Below, one piece after another: positions 45,311 through 57,275 of a stretch of 64,000 nt of DNA (the stretch's first letter is position 1; the number at the start of each line of letters is the position of its first letter). The notes under the pieces were generated by a model. That model worked only from the letters and a program-made list of their open reading frames with translations, searched no databases and was not told the DNA's origin. The position numbers and the translations under genes were made by a program. The stretch covers positions 15,707,161 through 15,771,160 of the forward strand of contig CM055071.1 of NCBI GenBank assembly GCA_029204045.2, given 5' to 3'. Source of the DNA: Tillandsia leiboldiana (lineage: Eukaryota > Streptophyta > Magnoliopsida > Poales > Bromeliaceae).

Positions 45311-45419
45311 AGCCGCCGGGCCCTGGAGCCGCTTTTCGTGACTGGCTCGGTGCGTCTTTCATTCATTTCGAGGAAGTCAGTTTTAGTGTCACTGATGTTT
45401 TCTTCGGGGGACTTTTTAG

Positions 45420-45476
45420 GTTCGGGAGGCACACAGAGACGCGGACGAGCCGAGTGCCCGGCCGTCGCACGCAAAG
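45420..45476 (+). other. LTR exon-2 candidate (F 3' LTR)
   Basis: 57 nt between GGACTTTTTAG and GCAAAG|GTGGGTAC. Confidence 0.45.
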
Positions 45477-46070
45477 GTGGGTACTTTTTTCGATGTTTTG
45501 GATTCCGAAATTATGGAAAATGAGTAGGAGTAAAGTATTTGCATGATTTAATACTGTTAACCCCTGTTAATTTTTATTATATAATACCACCGATTTTATG
45601 GCGACCAAGTGTCGCGGTGCCCTTGTTATATCTTGTACTTAGTTACGATGCTCGAGGCTGCAGCACGCGCACCCGCGGTTTGGCCACCGCGAGGGTGTGC
45701 TTTTCCGGAGAAGTGATACGTTGACCCATGTACCCCACAAGGTGACGTAGTGGGAGCCCCCGTAGGTGGGGGGTTAGAGGCGCCAAGGTGAGAGCGGTGT
45801 GGTTTGCCGAGGCAGGTGCTCGGTGTGGTTTGCCGAGGCAGGTGATCGGTGTGGATTGCCGAGGCAGGTGCTCGGTGTGGTTTGCCGAGGCAGGTGCTCG
45901 GTATGGTTTCCCGGGGCAGGTGCTCGGTTTAGGTTATACAGGGGGGATTACCGTCGATTGCACGATGAGGAGGGTGGATGCTCTGGTTGTCTTGCGGTTT
46001 ACTTTATTTAAATCCTTTCCTGCATCTCATACTTTACACCATGTGTCACTGACTTCCCACATTGTGACAG

Positions 46071-46100
46071 GTTCAGTCAGGGGTGGGAGCTAGAGCGACG
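46071..46100 (+). other. LTR mini-exon candidate (F 3' LTR)
   Basis: 30 nt between ATTGTGACAG and GTGAGG; near-identical to the 5' LTR copy. Confidence 0.5.
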
Positions 46101-46759
46101 GTGAGGCCGCGACGAGAGGATTTTGGCCCTTCGAGGCTAAGACTGTTTTTACTTTCCTGATGCTCGTTTCATTATCTGTTAGTAGCTATGTGAGTTTGAT
46201 ACATTGGTAGGGTGGATGTGGATGTTGGGATGATTTCATACTTCTGTGGACGAATGTTTACTTCATTATCTGTTAGCCGGCTGTTTTCAAACTACCGAAA
46301 AAGCATTGCGAAAATAATTTTAAAAAGATAGGTGTCGTGTGGACACCATTTTTAAAACCCTGTGGATTTATGGATTGTGAAGGTGATTTTAAAAATATAG
46401 GTGTCATGTGGGCACCGTTTTTAAAACCCTGTGGATTTATGGATTGCGAAAGTGATTTTAAACATATAGGTGTCGTGTGTGCACCGTTTTAAAAACCTAT
46501 GGATTTATCCTTTCAACGTTCGTGGGCCTCTTGATGCTTATGCAATATTGTTGTATATACTCTTTTACTCGACTCTTGGACTAGTGTGGTTAAAGTGATT
46601 ACTGTAGTCGTGACGCCGTGCATATACAAAGGAGACTCCGCCCGTTTGCGTAGTGAATTTGTATATGCGGCGGGTCTGGGCACACACCGGGGGAAAGGGT
46701 ATTCAAAAATAAAATATATCTGCTTTTCTTCCGCCTAATTAAACCCCCGGGGCGTGACA

Positions 46760-47303
46760 ATTGAGCCGTCCAGATGAATTTCTCCCATTTCCGGGTTAAT
46801 CGATTTAGGGGAGTGGCTAACTTTGAGAAGCCTTCCACGAAGCATCTATAGTACCCCGCCGGTCCTAAGAAACTTCGGATCTCCGTTACCGGTGTTGGCT
46901 GGGCCAGTTGTCACGGATTCTACCTTTCTCAGGTCCACCGCTATTCCCGACGCTGAGACTATGTGCCCTAAATAGTCTACCTCGCGGAGCCAGAACTCAC
47001 ACTTCTTGAGTTTGCCAAACAATTTCTGGTCCCGGTGGGTCTTAAGGACCACACGCCAGTGCTCCTTATTGGCCTCTATATACCTCCCAAGCCACACACG
47101 CTGTCCTCCACTTACTACATCTCTACCAGCCTCAACCCCCACTTGCCCCTCGGTACGAGGTTCGGCTGTGGCCCTAAGTCCGCAGACCTACGTGGTATGG
47201 TTTGAACCTAAGTCTACCCATGTCACTCGCGTTCGTCCCCCCAGTGGGGCCGCTCCTTGCTGTGGCGTGGGCCTCCTCAACAGGCCTGTTAGAGTAACCC
47301 CTC
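46760..47303 (-). pseudogene. E5: minus-strand gypsy RT fragment
   Basis: The minus strand reads the RT thumb (KKCEFWLREVDYLGHIVSAS, GIAVDLRKVESV near 46930-47030) and, after a frameshift, MEGFSKLATPLNRLTRK and FIWTAQ at 46760-46838. Element F inserted at that point. Toward 47303 the upstream RT is compressed and no longer recognisable. It is interrupted on the right by LTR fragment J. Confidence 0.75.
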
Positions 47304-47533
47304 TGTAGAGTACCGGGACTTTGTAGAGCGCACCGACCTCGCAAAATTGCGTGGTGCGGAGAAATCGCCTCGAGCGTGTTCCATATATGTTTGCAGATGA
47401 GTTCGGATTGATTCGGATCGACGCGGAAGCCCCAGCTTGTATTTGCATTTTCGGGGCATTGTGTCCCTCTAGAGTATTGGATTGGATAGAGTACCAACTC
47501 CGTCGTGGTGCACAGAAAAATTGGAAAATGTTT

Positions 47534-47795
47534 GGAACATGTGTATTTTCAGATTACAGCAGAGTTCGGGAGCTTTCGGATTGATGCGGAGGCCCCGAAG
47601 GCAAAAAGTGAGTTGGAGTTGGCAATTAATGGAACCGGTTTTAGGAATGAGCACACCGACTTCACAGTTGAGCTTTTTGAGGGGGAAAAGCTTTGGACAT
47701 GTGTATTTTCAGATTACAGCGGAGTTCGGGAGGTTTCGGACTGGTGCGGAGGCCCCGAAGGAAAAAAGTGAGTTGGAGTTGGCATTAAATGATTA
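47534..47795 (+). repeat. About 160-bp tandem repeats near LTR start (J)
   Basis: 'ACATGTGTATTTTCAGATTA' followed by CAGCGGAGTTCGGGAG and 'GCGGAGGCCCCGAAGG' recurs at 47534 and 47695. LTRs A and B have the same repeats at similar spacing. They lie upstream of the presumed start site. Confidence 0.8.
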
Positions 47796-48289
47796 ATTAA
47801 TTAATTTAATTAATTAAGGTGTTGATTCTGCATGTTTTGGAATTTTGAGGAAAGAAGGAGAAATGGAAATGGATATTAAGTGAGATTAGATATTTTTTTA
47901 GTTTGAGGGATTATTTAATTTCTTCACCCAGCTGCCATCCACCTTAATTAGCAGCCACTAATTAATTAGCCGCCACCTCACCATCTCTTCTCCCTGCAAA
48001 CAGAGGAAACAAAAGAAAACAGAGGAAGAGAAGAAGGAAGAAAAGAAGGAAGAAGTGGAAGAAGAGAAGGAAGGAAAAGAGAGAAAGTGAAAGAGAGAAG
48101 TGAGGGAGTGCTCTTGTGGTGTGACCCTGCTGCTAGAGGCCGTGTGGAGCCGGCGGAGCACGCGCACGTCGAGCCTAAAGCGAGGTATGTAGCAGTTTTT
48201 ATTGTAGAGAGCTTGGCTATATTATGGATTTGAGTGGTTTGGATTTTTGGATGAGTTGATGTTGGAGTGGACTGTTGGACCACCGTTTG

Positions 48290-48740
48290 GAGAGGGAGCA
48301 GCGAGCAGCAGGGGAGCCGCGCGGGCGCGCAAGTGTGCGCACGCGCAGCTGGAGCAGATTGCTGCGCGGGCGCGCATGGGCGCCGCGCGCAGCAGGCGCC
48401 AGGCTGCTGCACGCACGCAGCAGGGCGGGCGCACCAGGGCGCTGCGCAGTCTGGCGGGCGCGCCAGGGCGCCACGCAACAGGGCGGGCGCACCAGGGCGC
48501 CGCGCTGCAGGAGTGGCGCACCAGGGCGCCGCGCAGCAGGGCGGGCGCACCAGGGCGCCGCGCGGCCTGGCGGGCTTGCCTGGGCGCCGCGCTGCAGGAG
48601 TGGGAGCTGCGTGGCAGCGCAGCTCGGGAGCCATGCAGGCAGCAGCTGGGCAGCGCGCAGTGGCGCGTGCGCAGCAAGCTTCTCGCGTGGCGCGCGGCGT
48701 TTTCGACGGCCGGGGGCTGGTTTTTGACGGCGATTGCGTG
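48290..48740. repeat. GC-rich short-period repeats in J
   Basis: Repeated GCGGGCGCACCAGGGCGCCG words with irregular spacing, stop-poor on both strands. Confidence 0.8.
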
Positions 48741-49157
48741 TGTTGGCCGTGTTTTCACTGATTTTGGGTTTTTCCCTCTTTTCATGCAGTTTGTGGTGGC
48801 TGAGACCTTGGTGGTGGCCTTGTTGAGGGTTTGAGCCTTGGTGTGTGCTATGTGTGGGACTTATAGTGTGCTGTGAGCATAGAGATTGTGTTGTGGGATT
48901 TATTTTGTGCTGGAGCTTTTGGTGTGTGTTGTGAGTTCATGGCTGTTGGAGCGTGACCGAGTCCCGTGAGTTGGCCGTGGAGTGAGCCGGAGTGTGCGCA
49001 AATTTTTGTGAGGACTCAGGAGGATTGTTCGAGCTTCCGGGGATTTTTTCGTGGTTCACGGTAGTGTGCGCGCGCACGGCGCGGTTTTCGGAGTTTCGTC
49101 AGTTTGAGGATTCGGCGCTTCCCTGACTTCGGCTTTGCCTACGGAAAGCGTTCCAGG

Positions 49158-52100
49158 TGTCACGCCCCGGGGTCGAAACTGCGACCCGGGCTCGTCAACA
49201 GATCCGCCATCTGTACGAAAACTGCCGCACAGACGAAGCGTCTACCCTGCAAGTCAGATCTATAGCTAAAAACATGTATCAGAGCTGAACTAAAACTAAA
49301 AGCTAAAGGATAAAACAGAACATCAGGAAAAGTAAAAACTCCACTAGAACATAAATCCTCAATACAGGTCTCTCAAAAGAAAAAAATAAAGTACAAGCCT
49401 CACCCTCTCAGTACAAAAGTGGAAACATAAACTAACAGGGTACATCTATCTCTGACTCTCAATACTGGTAAGGAACTAATCGGCTGCGTCCTCACCTCGA
49501 TCTGCTGTCTCCGCACGAACCAAGCCGGAACAGCTGCCTCAACCTGTCACCGCAGCGGGTGTGAGATCTACTACAGAAGGCAGATCTTAGTGGGTACCGT
49601 CCCAATATCCACGGCATGCCCACTAAGTCTACTGGAGGCAAAACAGATAGGTATGCAGATAGATAGGTAGATAGACAAATAATAATAAGCTGAAATAGAA
49701 AACTACAGCTAGAAAGTCGCAAACATAAAGCTCAAAAGGAAACTCTACCAATAACACGATATGCATACACTCTCTACTGCTAAGATGCCTCGGTATCAAT
49801 GCTCAAAGGAAAGAAACCATCTATGAACATAATATGTAACTACCTGCTCATATCACCCAATCTCAAGGACTGCCAAAAGTGGCTCAGTCCAGCCTGCGCC
49901 GGTCCTCTAGGAACGCACCTGCCCACTACCACGCATCCACAAGAGGACGGGATTTACGTGGGGCGTCCTAAACCGACCATCTCAATCTCTCACAAGAGAC
50001 CCCATGGTAACTCGGCCAGGGGTATCAAGCGACCTCTAGTATATGAACTAGGCGCATCATCGCAGCCTCGTCAGGCTCGGTATCATCATCGCACCCAGGG
50101 CGTAGCTCGAGGGGAGCGACCCCACCGAACTCAAGTATCACCTCTGTATCACTGTCACATAAGCGGCTCATGCAGGCTATAATCCACGATCAAACAGATC
50201 GGTATCTCAGAGCTCAAAGCACAAATCAGTCGGAAACGAACCTCGACTCAAATAGGAATAGCCCAAACACTCTCACAGCTATGTCGGAGAACCCTCAACG
50301 ACTCAATCTGATAATGCACGACCTTGGCTGAGTCGGGAAACCTCCGCGACTCGATCTGCCAAAACCCCCAAATATCCTCAAAGCTAAGGAGGAGAACCAC
50401 CTCCACCACTAAATCAGAATACGACCCATGATCTAGAGTAATCTCACTATCCCATAAGGAAGCTCCAACGCCAAATGACACTACAACTCATCTCACAAAC
50501 TGAAAAAGAGACCCCTTGGCCCCCAGGCACGAAGTCTAATGCACCCTGAATCTATGCCATACCCTTGGCGAACTCATAATTTAAAACCACCTTTGAAAAG
50601 ATGTTTTCCCTTAAATCGGGCTTACTCGATTTTTTTAAAACATTCAGGGAGTAACAATAATGCCGACCGAACATGCAGTCTAGTGTCATAAGGTAATAGG
50701 AGTATACTAAGTATAAGCTGGGGTTCTAAATGATTATTTTTCTAAAAATTCCCAGGCAACTATCAGATGTAAAAATAGTGAAAGCAACATAATAGACATG
50801 ATCAAATGCATTCAATAGCATTAAGGGGCATTCCATAAATTTTGGAGAAATTCCAACCCACCTGGATCGCTTTCCGCAGGCAACGCTGAAGTCGGTGAAG
50901 TGCTGAAACCTCGAACTGAAGAAACTCCGAAAAAATGCGCCGCGCGCGTGCACACTGCCACGTACCTGGAAAAATCTCCGAAAGTTCGACTAAATCTCGA
51001 GTCCTCTACAGAAAACCACGCACTCACTGGCTCACTTCCACAGCCAACTCGCATTGAAAACCTAGGTTCCAGCACCATCTGCCTCCAAAAAGTCCCCACA
51101 GCACACTTAAAAGTTCCAAAAGTCCACAAATAATCAATGTTCACTTAACCACAAATACACACACAACCAGCATCTAGGCACAAAATAAATTATCTTCTAA
51201 TTCACTTACAAAACCACCTCACACATACAAGCACTTATACATTCCATAAACCACAGCCCACACCAAAATTCACAACACCCAACAACATTCTCCAACTCCT
51301 CTGCACACACAAAAGAAACTCCCCACACTCACAGCAAGTCCATATACCCCCAAAAGATATCCACTTACCAAAAGATCATAAAGACTAGCTTACTACTTCC
51401 ACAAAAGTTCAAGGAATAGAACCCAAAACAATCCCGATTCCGAAAAACAATTTTGAGTTGAGATTCAACTTGCTTAACTTCCAATTTAAAATATCTTTAC
51501 AAGTTGAACCCAAAAATAACTTGTCCATCCTGCATCTGGGATTAGGAAAAATCATTACAATTAACCCCCATAAGCACTACTAACCACGAAATCAAAGTCG
51601 ACTCACAAACAATCAACTACTCTATTCCAACATACATGCAGTATTTCAGTAGTAGAAGGGCTGGAAAGAACCTAGAGTAGATACATCAAATCTTATCCAA
51701 ATTTTGTGGTTAAGGTACCAATTTGTTCCTCTTGAAGTCAAGAAATTTTCCACTTTAAAAATTTACCATTTCATAAAGAGGAGAAAAATATACCCCAAGA
51801 TTACTACAGGTTGCTCAAAATCCAACTCTGTACTTAAGGTCTCAAAGATGTAAACATTTACCTTATTAGCAGCAGGAATTAAACCTTCTCTTCAATATAA
51901 AACTTGTAGATTATTAAGTTCTGGTGAAATCCCCATAAGGCCGAGCTCAAGAGTCCATCCCTACAACCCTAGAGGGTACAAACACTGCACATAACTCAAA
52001 GCTGAAACAAAAACCTCAACTGTGTACAAACATCCCAGAGATGGCCTCAATTACCTATCTTGGAGCCCAAATTAGAAACTTCAGTAAACACGAAAGTTGG

Positions 52101-53454
52101 AGATATTTGAATCCTGAAAATTTCCCAAAAAAAATCACCTCAAAATTCCATTTGTACAACCCAGGGTAGCGAAAACACTAACTACTGCGCAGAAATCCGA
52201 GCAGAAAATAAACGCTGCAAAGATCACTAATTTTACCTTTCTTCCAGCTTCAACTAGGCTTCCTCTTCACTATCAAAGTTGGAGTTCTCGAGGTTGTGAA
52301 GAGAACGCCGCAAAAATGGCCTAGAAATTCCAGTCCTACAGCTCGGGAGCCCTCCTGGAAGAAAACGCAATGTAGAGGGATGCTCAACCAGCCATGACCA
52401 AGCTTCACAAATGAAGGTTTCAGAACAAATTAAAATTTCTTGCTCTCATTTCATACACACATGCTTCCTCAATACACCCACATAAACACCTACACACTAC
52501 CCTGTAGCTCAAACAACAAAGGAAAACCCAAGCTCTACGAGGAAAAACTGCATCAAACCTTGATTGAAGCTCTTTGCGCGCTCCGGTGCTCCACAGCTAC
52601 CAAGAGGGAGTCCACCTTCAAATTCTCCTCCATTTCTTTCATTTTCTTCCTCTCTCACTTCTTCTTCTTCTTCTTTCTCCCCTACTTCCTTTTCCTCTGT
52701 TTTCTTTTACTTCCTCTGCTTGCAGGTGGAGAGGGTGGTGGTGAGGTGGCGTGCTAATTAGGAGTTTGCTAATTAAAGAGGAGAGAGGGGGGGGGGGGTA
52801 GTTGGGAGCATTTAATGCTCCCAAAAAATATCCAACATACACTCAAAATCCAATTAACATTAAACCACTCTCTTATCCAAATCACAACACTAATTCTTAT
52901 CTTTCCTTCAAACCTCCCAGACCAAAGCCCCAAAACCACTAATTAAATAAATTAATTAATTAATCCATTAAATGCCCCCATCAACTCACTTTTTGTCCTC
53001 GGGGCCTCCGCACCAGTCCGGAACCTCCCGAACTCCGCTGTAATCAGAAAATACACATGCTCAAAGCTTTTCCCCTCAAAAAGCTCAATCGTGGAGTCGG
53101 TGTGCTCAAACCAAAAACCGGCTCCAAAACTGCCAACTCCAACTCACTCTTTGCCCTTGGATCTTCCGCGTCAGTCCGGAACCTCCCGAACTCCGCTGCA
53201 AACTCAAAGTACACCTGTTCCCAGAGTTTCCCCAATTTTCTGCACTCCACTGTGGAGTCGAGGCTTCCCCGAAGCCAGCCTTCTAACGGCGGACAAAGCC
53301 CGAAAAACCCCGAATCGACCTGGGGGTTCCGCGTTGATCCGAGTCGACCACCGAAATCATCTGTAATCCAATATGAAACACGCTCGAGGCGATATATCCA
53401 CACCACGCCAACTCATGAGGCCGGTGCGCTAACCGAAACCCCGGTTACTCTACA
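49158..53454 (-). repeat. LTR C: 3' LTR of CD (4.3 kb)
   Basis: TGTCACGCCCCGGGG at left and GGTTACTCTACA at right. It has a hairpin at 49210-49234, a mini-exon at 49496-49543, a conserved donor at 50861/50862 and an exon-1-like donor near 52558 (AATCAAG|GTTTGATG). Unlike LTRs A and B it has no strong CpG island between exon 1 and exon 2; the stretch 51140-52400 is AT-rich instead. A poly-G run lies near 52787-52798. Confidence 0.88.
49496..49543 (-). other. LTR mini-exon candidate (LTR C)
   Basis: 48 nt on the minus strand between GCGGTGACAG and GTGAGG; the LTR D copy is 56615-56662. Confidence 0.45.
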
Positions 53455-56259
53455 CTCTCCCCTCCTTAAAAAGGGTTTCATCCTCGAAACCAAAATAATC
53501 CATAACTCAAGAGGGAGGGGGGGTTCAAATACACTTCTTCCAGCCCGACAACCGCTCGCGGATCAAACCCTCCCCGCGTAAATCTCGAATGATCATATTC
53601 CTGCGGATAGTGGCTTCACAATCATGGTTCCCAAATCCAAACTCTAAGCTTCCAATAGGCATAACTCCTTCGTAGCCCCTTAGCAACCAAGACACTCAAG
53701 TACCGCAGATGCATCTCTCATCTCAATTACAGGGGAAGTAGTTCAACATCGGGAAACATTGGTCAGATTCCAACTCTCAAATCCCAAGTTCCATAAGCGG
53801 CACCACGGAGCGAAGACCTCATTCCAGGTTGCATGCTCGCCTAAACAAGGCGTCCATATCCATAGAGTCACCCACCAGGATAAAGATATACCAATCAATC
53901 ATAACAACTCCAATAACTCTGCCCCACGGCGTTGCCTCAAACCTCTAACTCTTCCTGAAGTAATCAAGTACTTCAGGTTCGTGGATCCATAAGTAACTCA
54001 ATTCCCGCTTATCACTGACAAACATCCACATCCATGCTGGTATCCTCTTCAGCTTATTTCCTCATAGCTACACTGGCCTTGCTTAGTCCAAAAGTTTCTG
54101 ACCTCTGTCACCATTATAGGCTAGGGCTAGTCCCCAACGGCATCAACTGCCGTGAAACCCAACGGCATGGCATCCTACTCAAGTATTAATCTCACGTATG
54201 CTCACTGTCGTATTCCCACGATGTAGCGCAGGGTCCACACGGACTCCTCAATCCATCAGAATCCACAACTGCGCTATCACCTCCACTCTCTTGTGACCCG
54301 AGTGTTACTCCAAGAGGTGCTACCGAAGTTGGCGCAGTTTTCAAAATCACATCAATCACTATCGCGGTCTCAATCTCACTAAATGGCGGCGCGCAGACAG
54401 CTCAAGTAGACTTCACTCCCGGGATCACGCCAGCGGTAAGGGAAGATCTTTACTCCCCTGGTGCCGCCGTTGCACCTCCTCTACAGTCGCACGCCTTGCT
54501 CTACAATCACGACTCAACTTTCGTCATGCTCTAGCTCCCTCTAAGCAAACTTCTCCTGACCAGGTCCACGGAGGGTCATTGTCCTCTTTCGACAATCCAT
54601 GATAGCGAACAACGGGACAACACATCCTTATACAACCACGTTACAACCTCTCTAAACTGATGCAGGACTTATAACTTAATGCTCAAATCCAGGTTCCTAA
54701 CAGCACTGGGCCGGACTGGCAACACTGATCCATGTGCTAAACGTGATCTGGAACCGTGATCCTTCACGCGCATAAGCCAACAGTCTCCTCTCTGGCCCAC
54801 GCGAAGCTACCCCTGCTCTACTGAACATGCACACGCGGTGCTGGCATCAAGAAGCTCTAACTTCGACGACCCAAGGGGACCATACCTGGTAAAAATGTGA
54901 TCCACTATCCTGGCGCTCTCCAGCCGGCTACACAAACTCAACAAATAGATGCTAGAGGCCATCACTCTAACTGCCTCGGCATGACGGGCTCCATCAGTTC
55001 GGTCGGTACGTCGGATAAACCAGTTTATCCCAAAAGGGGTTAGAGAGTGCTGTCGCAAGCAGCAATTCCATGAGCACCACTCAGGAACACTCTGGCCTGA
55101 AAATGTCTTGACACTATTGCTTGGTGCCTCGTCTGTCCGAGAACCTCCTGGACTTGTCTCCTCTGAGACCCATGATCCTGAGACTGGAATCATGGCAACC
55201 TCGATCCACTTAACTATCCCCAAAATTCGACGATGCTAGACGTCTCCCACTGAAGCTGTTCCCTTGCTCTTCGTCCCTCCTGGAAGTGACCACTGATCCT
55301 CGGTCAATCCACTGAGCATGCACAATCGCTGCATCAAAGGTCAGCACTTGCCGAGAATGCCTTGAATCATAGATGTCTCGCTGCAGTCTGCTCTCAAACA
55401 TAAACAACTTTCTGGGCCCTCATCTTGGGCGACAAGGGGTACTCTGCTCAACAAGTTCGGAGAAACTCGCTCCCGGTCATCCTATGCGCTCCCGGTGGTC
55501 CAGATGGACGAACTCGACGCCACTAACTCTCGGCGTCCCTATCCGAAAGTGCATAACCAAGTGCACCAGAGCTTCTCTGAAGAACAATTCTCAAACTAAT
55601 TTTCCCCATAGCAGCAATCCAGTCCTCGGCCTTCCAAGGCTCCAAGCTCGGTCCCGAAATCTGCAGGGGATAGAACTGGATGAAATAAAACAACGGTCAG
55701 CAACCTATCGCTGCTTCTGCACCATCAGTGGCGCGATCAGGATCGAAGTCGACGACATCGCGGGCTGGAATTACTACTAGCGATACCCGGAAGCTGCTCT
55801 CGGCCTCAAGCAGTACATCCAGCGCTCCAAGTTCTCTTCCTGGCGCCGTATCGTCCCCAAAGTCTGGCTACTGGGGCCTGTAACTCTCAGACCCTCACTC
55901 TGCTATATTATTCAGCTCCCGCTTATCGGGCTCCTCATCCAAGGCCAACACGCCCTCGCCGTCGTACGGCGTCTCGGAAGAATCGAAGCCCACTGCAACA
56001 TAACAAACATTAGGACCAAAACTCTCTCGACCCAATCAAGCGAAAGTCTAAACATGTAACCTTTCTAAAGTATTATGTTGTCTGCAAGCCACATAATCAT
56101 CTTTAGAGAAATAACATGTAAGGTCACTCACCCCAATCCCTCTGGGAAGGTACAAACTCAATCAAGACTCTCGCTTAAAATCACGTCTCTCACGACGGTC
56201 ATCCTAATGTCCAACCAATAGCCTAGGGTCTCTAAGTCCTCAATGACCTATACACCTAG
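53455..56259 (-). pseudogene. CD internal region: polypurine tract, pol and gag remnants
   Basis: A polypurine tract on the minus strand at 53455-53472 follows the 'GGTTTCGAGGATGAAACC' motif. Pol remnants follow, including a pre-RT piece near 54300-54420. The gag remnant at 54807-55407 reads MFMFESRLQRDIYDSRH, TFDAAIVHAQWIDRGSV and RRDEEQGNSFSGRRLASSNF, close to AB gag. All frames are broken. Total length and deletions match AB. Confidence 0.7.
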
Positions 56260-56273
56260 GCCTTTGATACCAC
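56260..56273 (-). promoter_or_regulatory. Primer binding site of CD
   Basis: Minus strand TGGTATCAAAGGC, the tRNA-iMet site with small changes from TGGTATCAGAGC, seven bases inside the LTR end. Confidence 0.8.
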
Positions 56274-56280
56274 CTAAATC

Positions 56281-57275
56281 TGTCACGCCCGGGGTCGAAA
56301 CTGCGACCCGGGCTCGTCAACAGATCCGCCATCTGTACGAAAACTGCCGCACAGACGAAGCGTCTACCCTGCAAAGTCAGATCTATAGCTAAAAACATGT
56401 ATCAGAGCTGAACTAAAACTAAAAGCTAAAGGATAAAACAGAACATCAGGAAAAGTAAAAACTCCACTAGAACATAAATCCTCAATACAGGTCTCTCAAA
56501 AGAAAAAATAAGTACAAGCCTCACCCTCTCAGTACAAAAGTGGAAACATAAACTAACAGGGTACATCTATCTATGACTTCAATACTGGTAAGGAATAATC
56601 GGCCGCGTCCTCACCTCGATCTGCTGTCTCCGCACGAACCAAGCCGGAACAGCTGCCTCAACCTGTCACCGCAGCGGGTGTGAGATCTACTACAGAAGGC
56701 AGATCTTAGTGGGTACCGTCCCAATATCCACGGCATGCCCACTAAGTCTACTGGAGGCAAAACAGATAGGTATGCAGATAGATAGGTAGATAGACAAAAT
56801 AATAATAAGCTGAAATAGAAAACTACAGCTAGAAAGTCGCAAACATAAAGCTCAAAAGGAAACTCTACCAATAACACGATATGCATACACTTCTACTGCT
56901 AAGATGCCTCGTATCAATGCTCAAAGGAAAGAAACCATCTATGAACATAATATGTAACTACCTGCTCATATCACCCCATCTCAAGGACTGCCAAAAGTGG
57001 CTCAGTCCAGCCTGCGCGGTCCTCTAGGAACGCACCTGCCCACTACCACGCATCCACAAGAGGACGGGATTTACGTGGGGCGTCCTAAACCGACCATCTC
57101 AATCTCTCACAAGTGACCCATGGTAACTCGGCCAGGGGTATCAAGCGACCTCTATATGAACTAGGCGCATCATCGCAGCCTCGTCAGGCTCGGTATCATC
57201 ATCGCACCCGGGGCGTAGCTCGAGGGGAGCGACCCCACCGAACTCAAGTATCCTCTGTATCACTGTCACATAAGC
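56281..57275 (-). repeat. LTR D: truncated 5' LTR of CD
   Basis: 995 bp nearly identical to LTR C 49158-50165 (hairpin 56331-56357, mini-exon 56615-56662). It is cut at CATAAGC by LTR I. Confidence 0.88.

Larger units (their letters stand above)
44283..46759 (+). mobile_element. F 3' LTR (2.48 kb)
   Basis: It starts TGTAATACCTCGACC after 'CGAGGACGAAACTTCTTTTC'/AGAGGTGAGAGA and ends GGGGCGTGACA. It carries an exon-1-like donor (CCAAG|GTGAGC at 44814), a CpG island with about 60-bp repeats (44850-45310), an exon-2-like segment (45420-45476, donor AAAG|GTGGGTAC), a 26-bp array (45802-45931), a mini-exon (46071-46100) and a hairpin (46621-46667). The right flank is ATTGA, in the RT of E5. Confidence 0.9.
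47304..49157 (+). mobile_element. LTR fragment J (plus strand, AB-like family)
   Basis: It starts TGTAGAGTACCGGGAC, the same start as AB-type LTRs. It has promoter-proximal repeats of about 160 bp (47534 and 47695), a TAATTAA tract (47785-47815), a GA-rich leader (48000-48110), an exon-1-like donor GCGAG|GTATGT (48184/48185) and a GC-rich repeat island (48290-48740). It stops at GCGTTCCAGG, the conserved exon-2 donor, where LTR C inserted in the opposite orientation. Confidence 0.8.
49158..57275 (-). mobile_element. CD LTR retrotransposon (AB-type, 5' LTR truncated)
   Basis: 3' LTR C (49158-53454), internal 53455-56280 (2.83 kb), PBS 56260-56273 and a 5' LTR D truncated after 995 bp by the insertion of LTR I at 57276. 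The internal order and content match AB, including the same missing parts of pol. It is inserted in LTR fragment J; the left flank CCAGG is the candidate target duplication, with its partner lost with the rest of D. Confidence 0.85.

Noticed and set aside
44626..45546. Several long overlapping open frames on both strands (up to about 280 codons)
   Set aside because: They lie in the GC-rich repeat island of the F LTR, are open in several frames at once and are rich in Arg/Ala/Pro/Gly repeats. Lack of A/T removes stops; no domain is visible.
47978..48834. Open frames of 150-218 codons in fragment J
   Set aside because: GC-rich short repeats inside an LTR, open on both strands.
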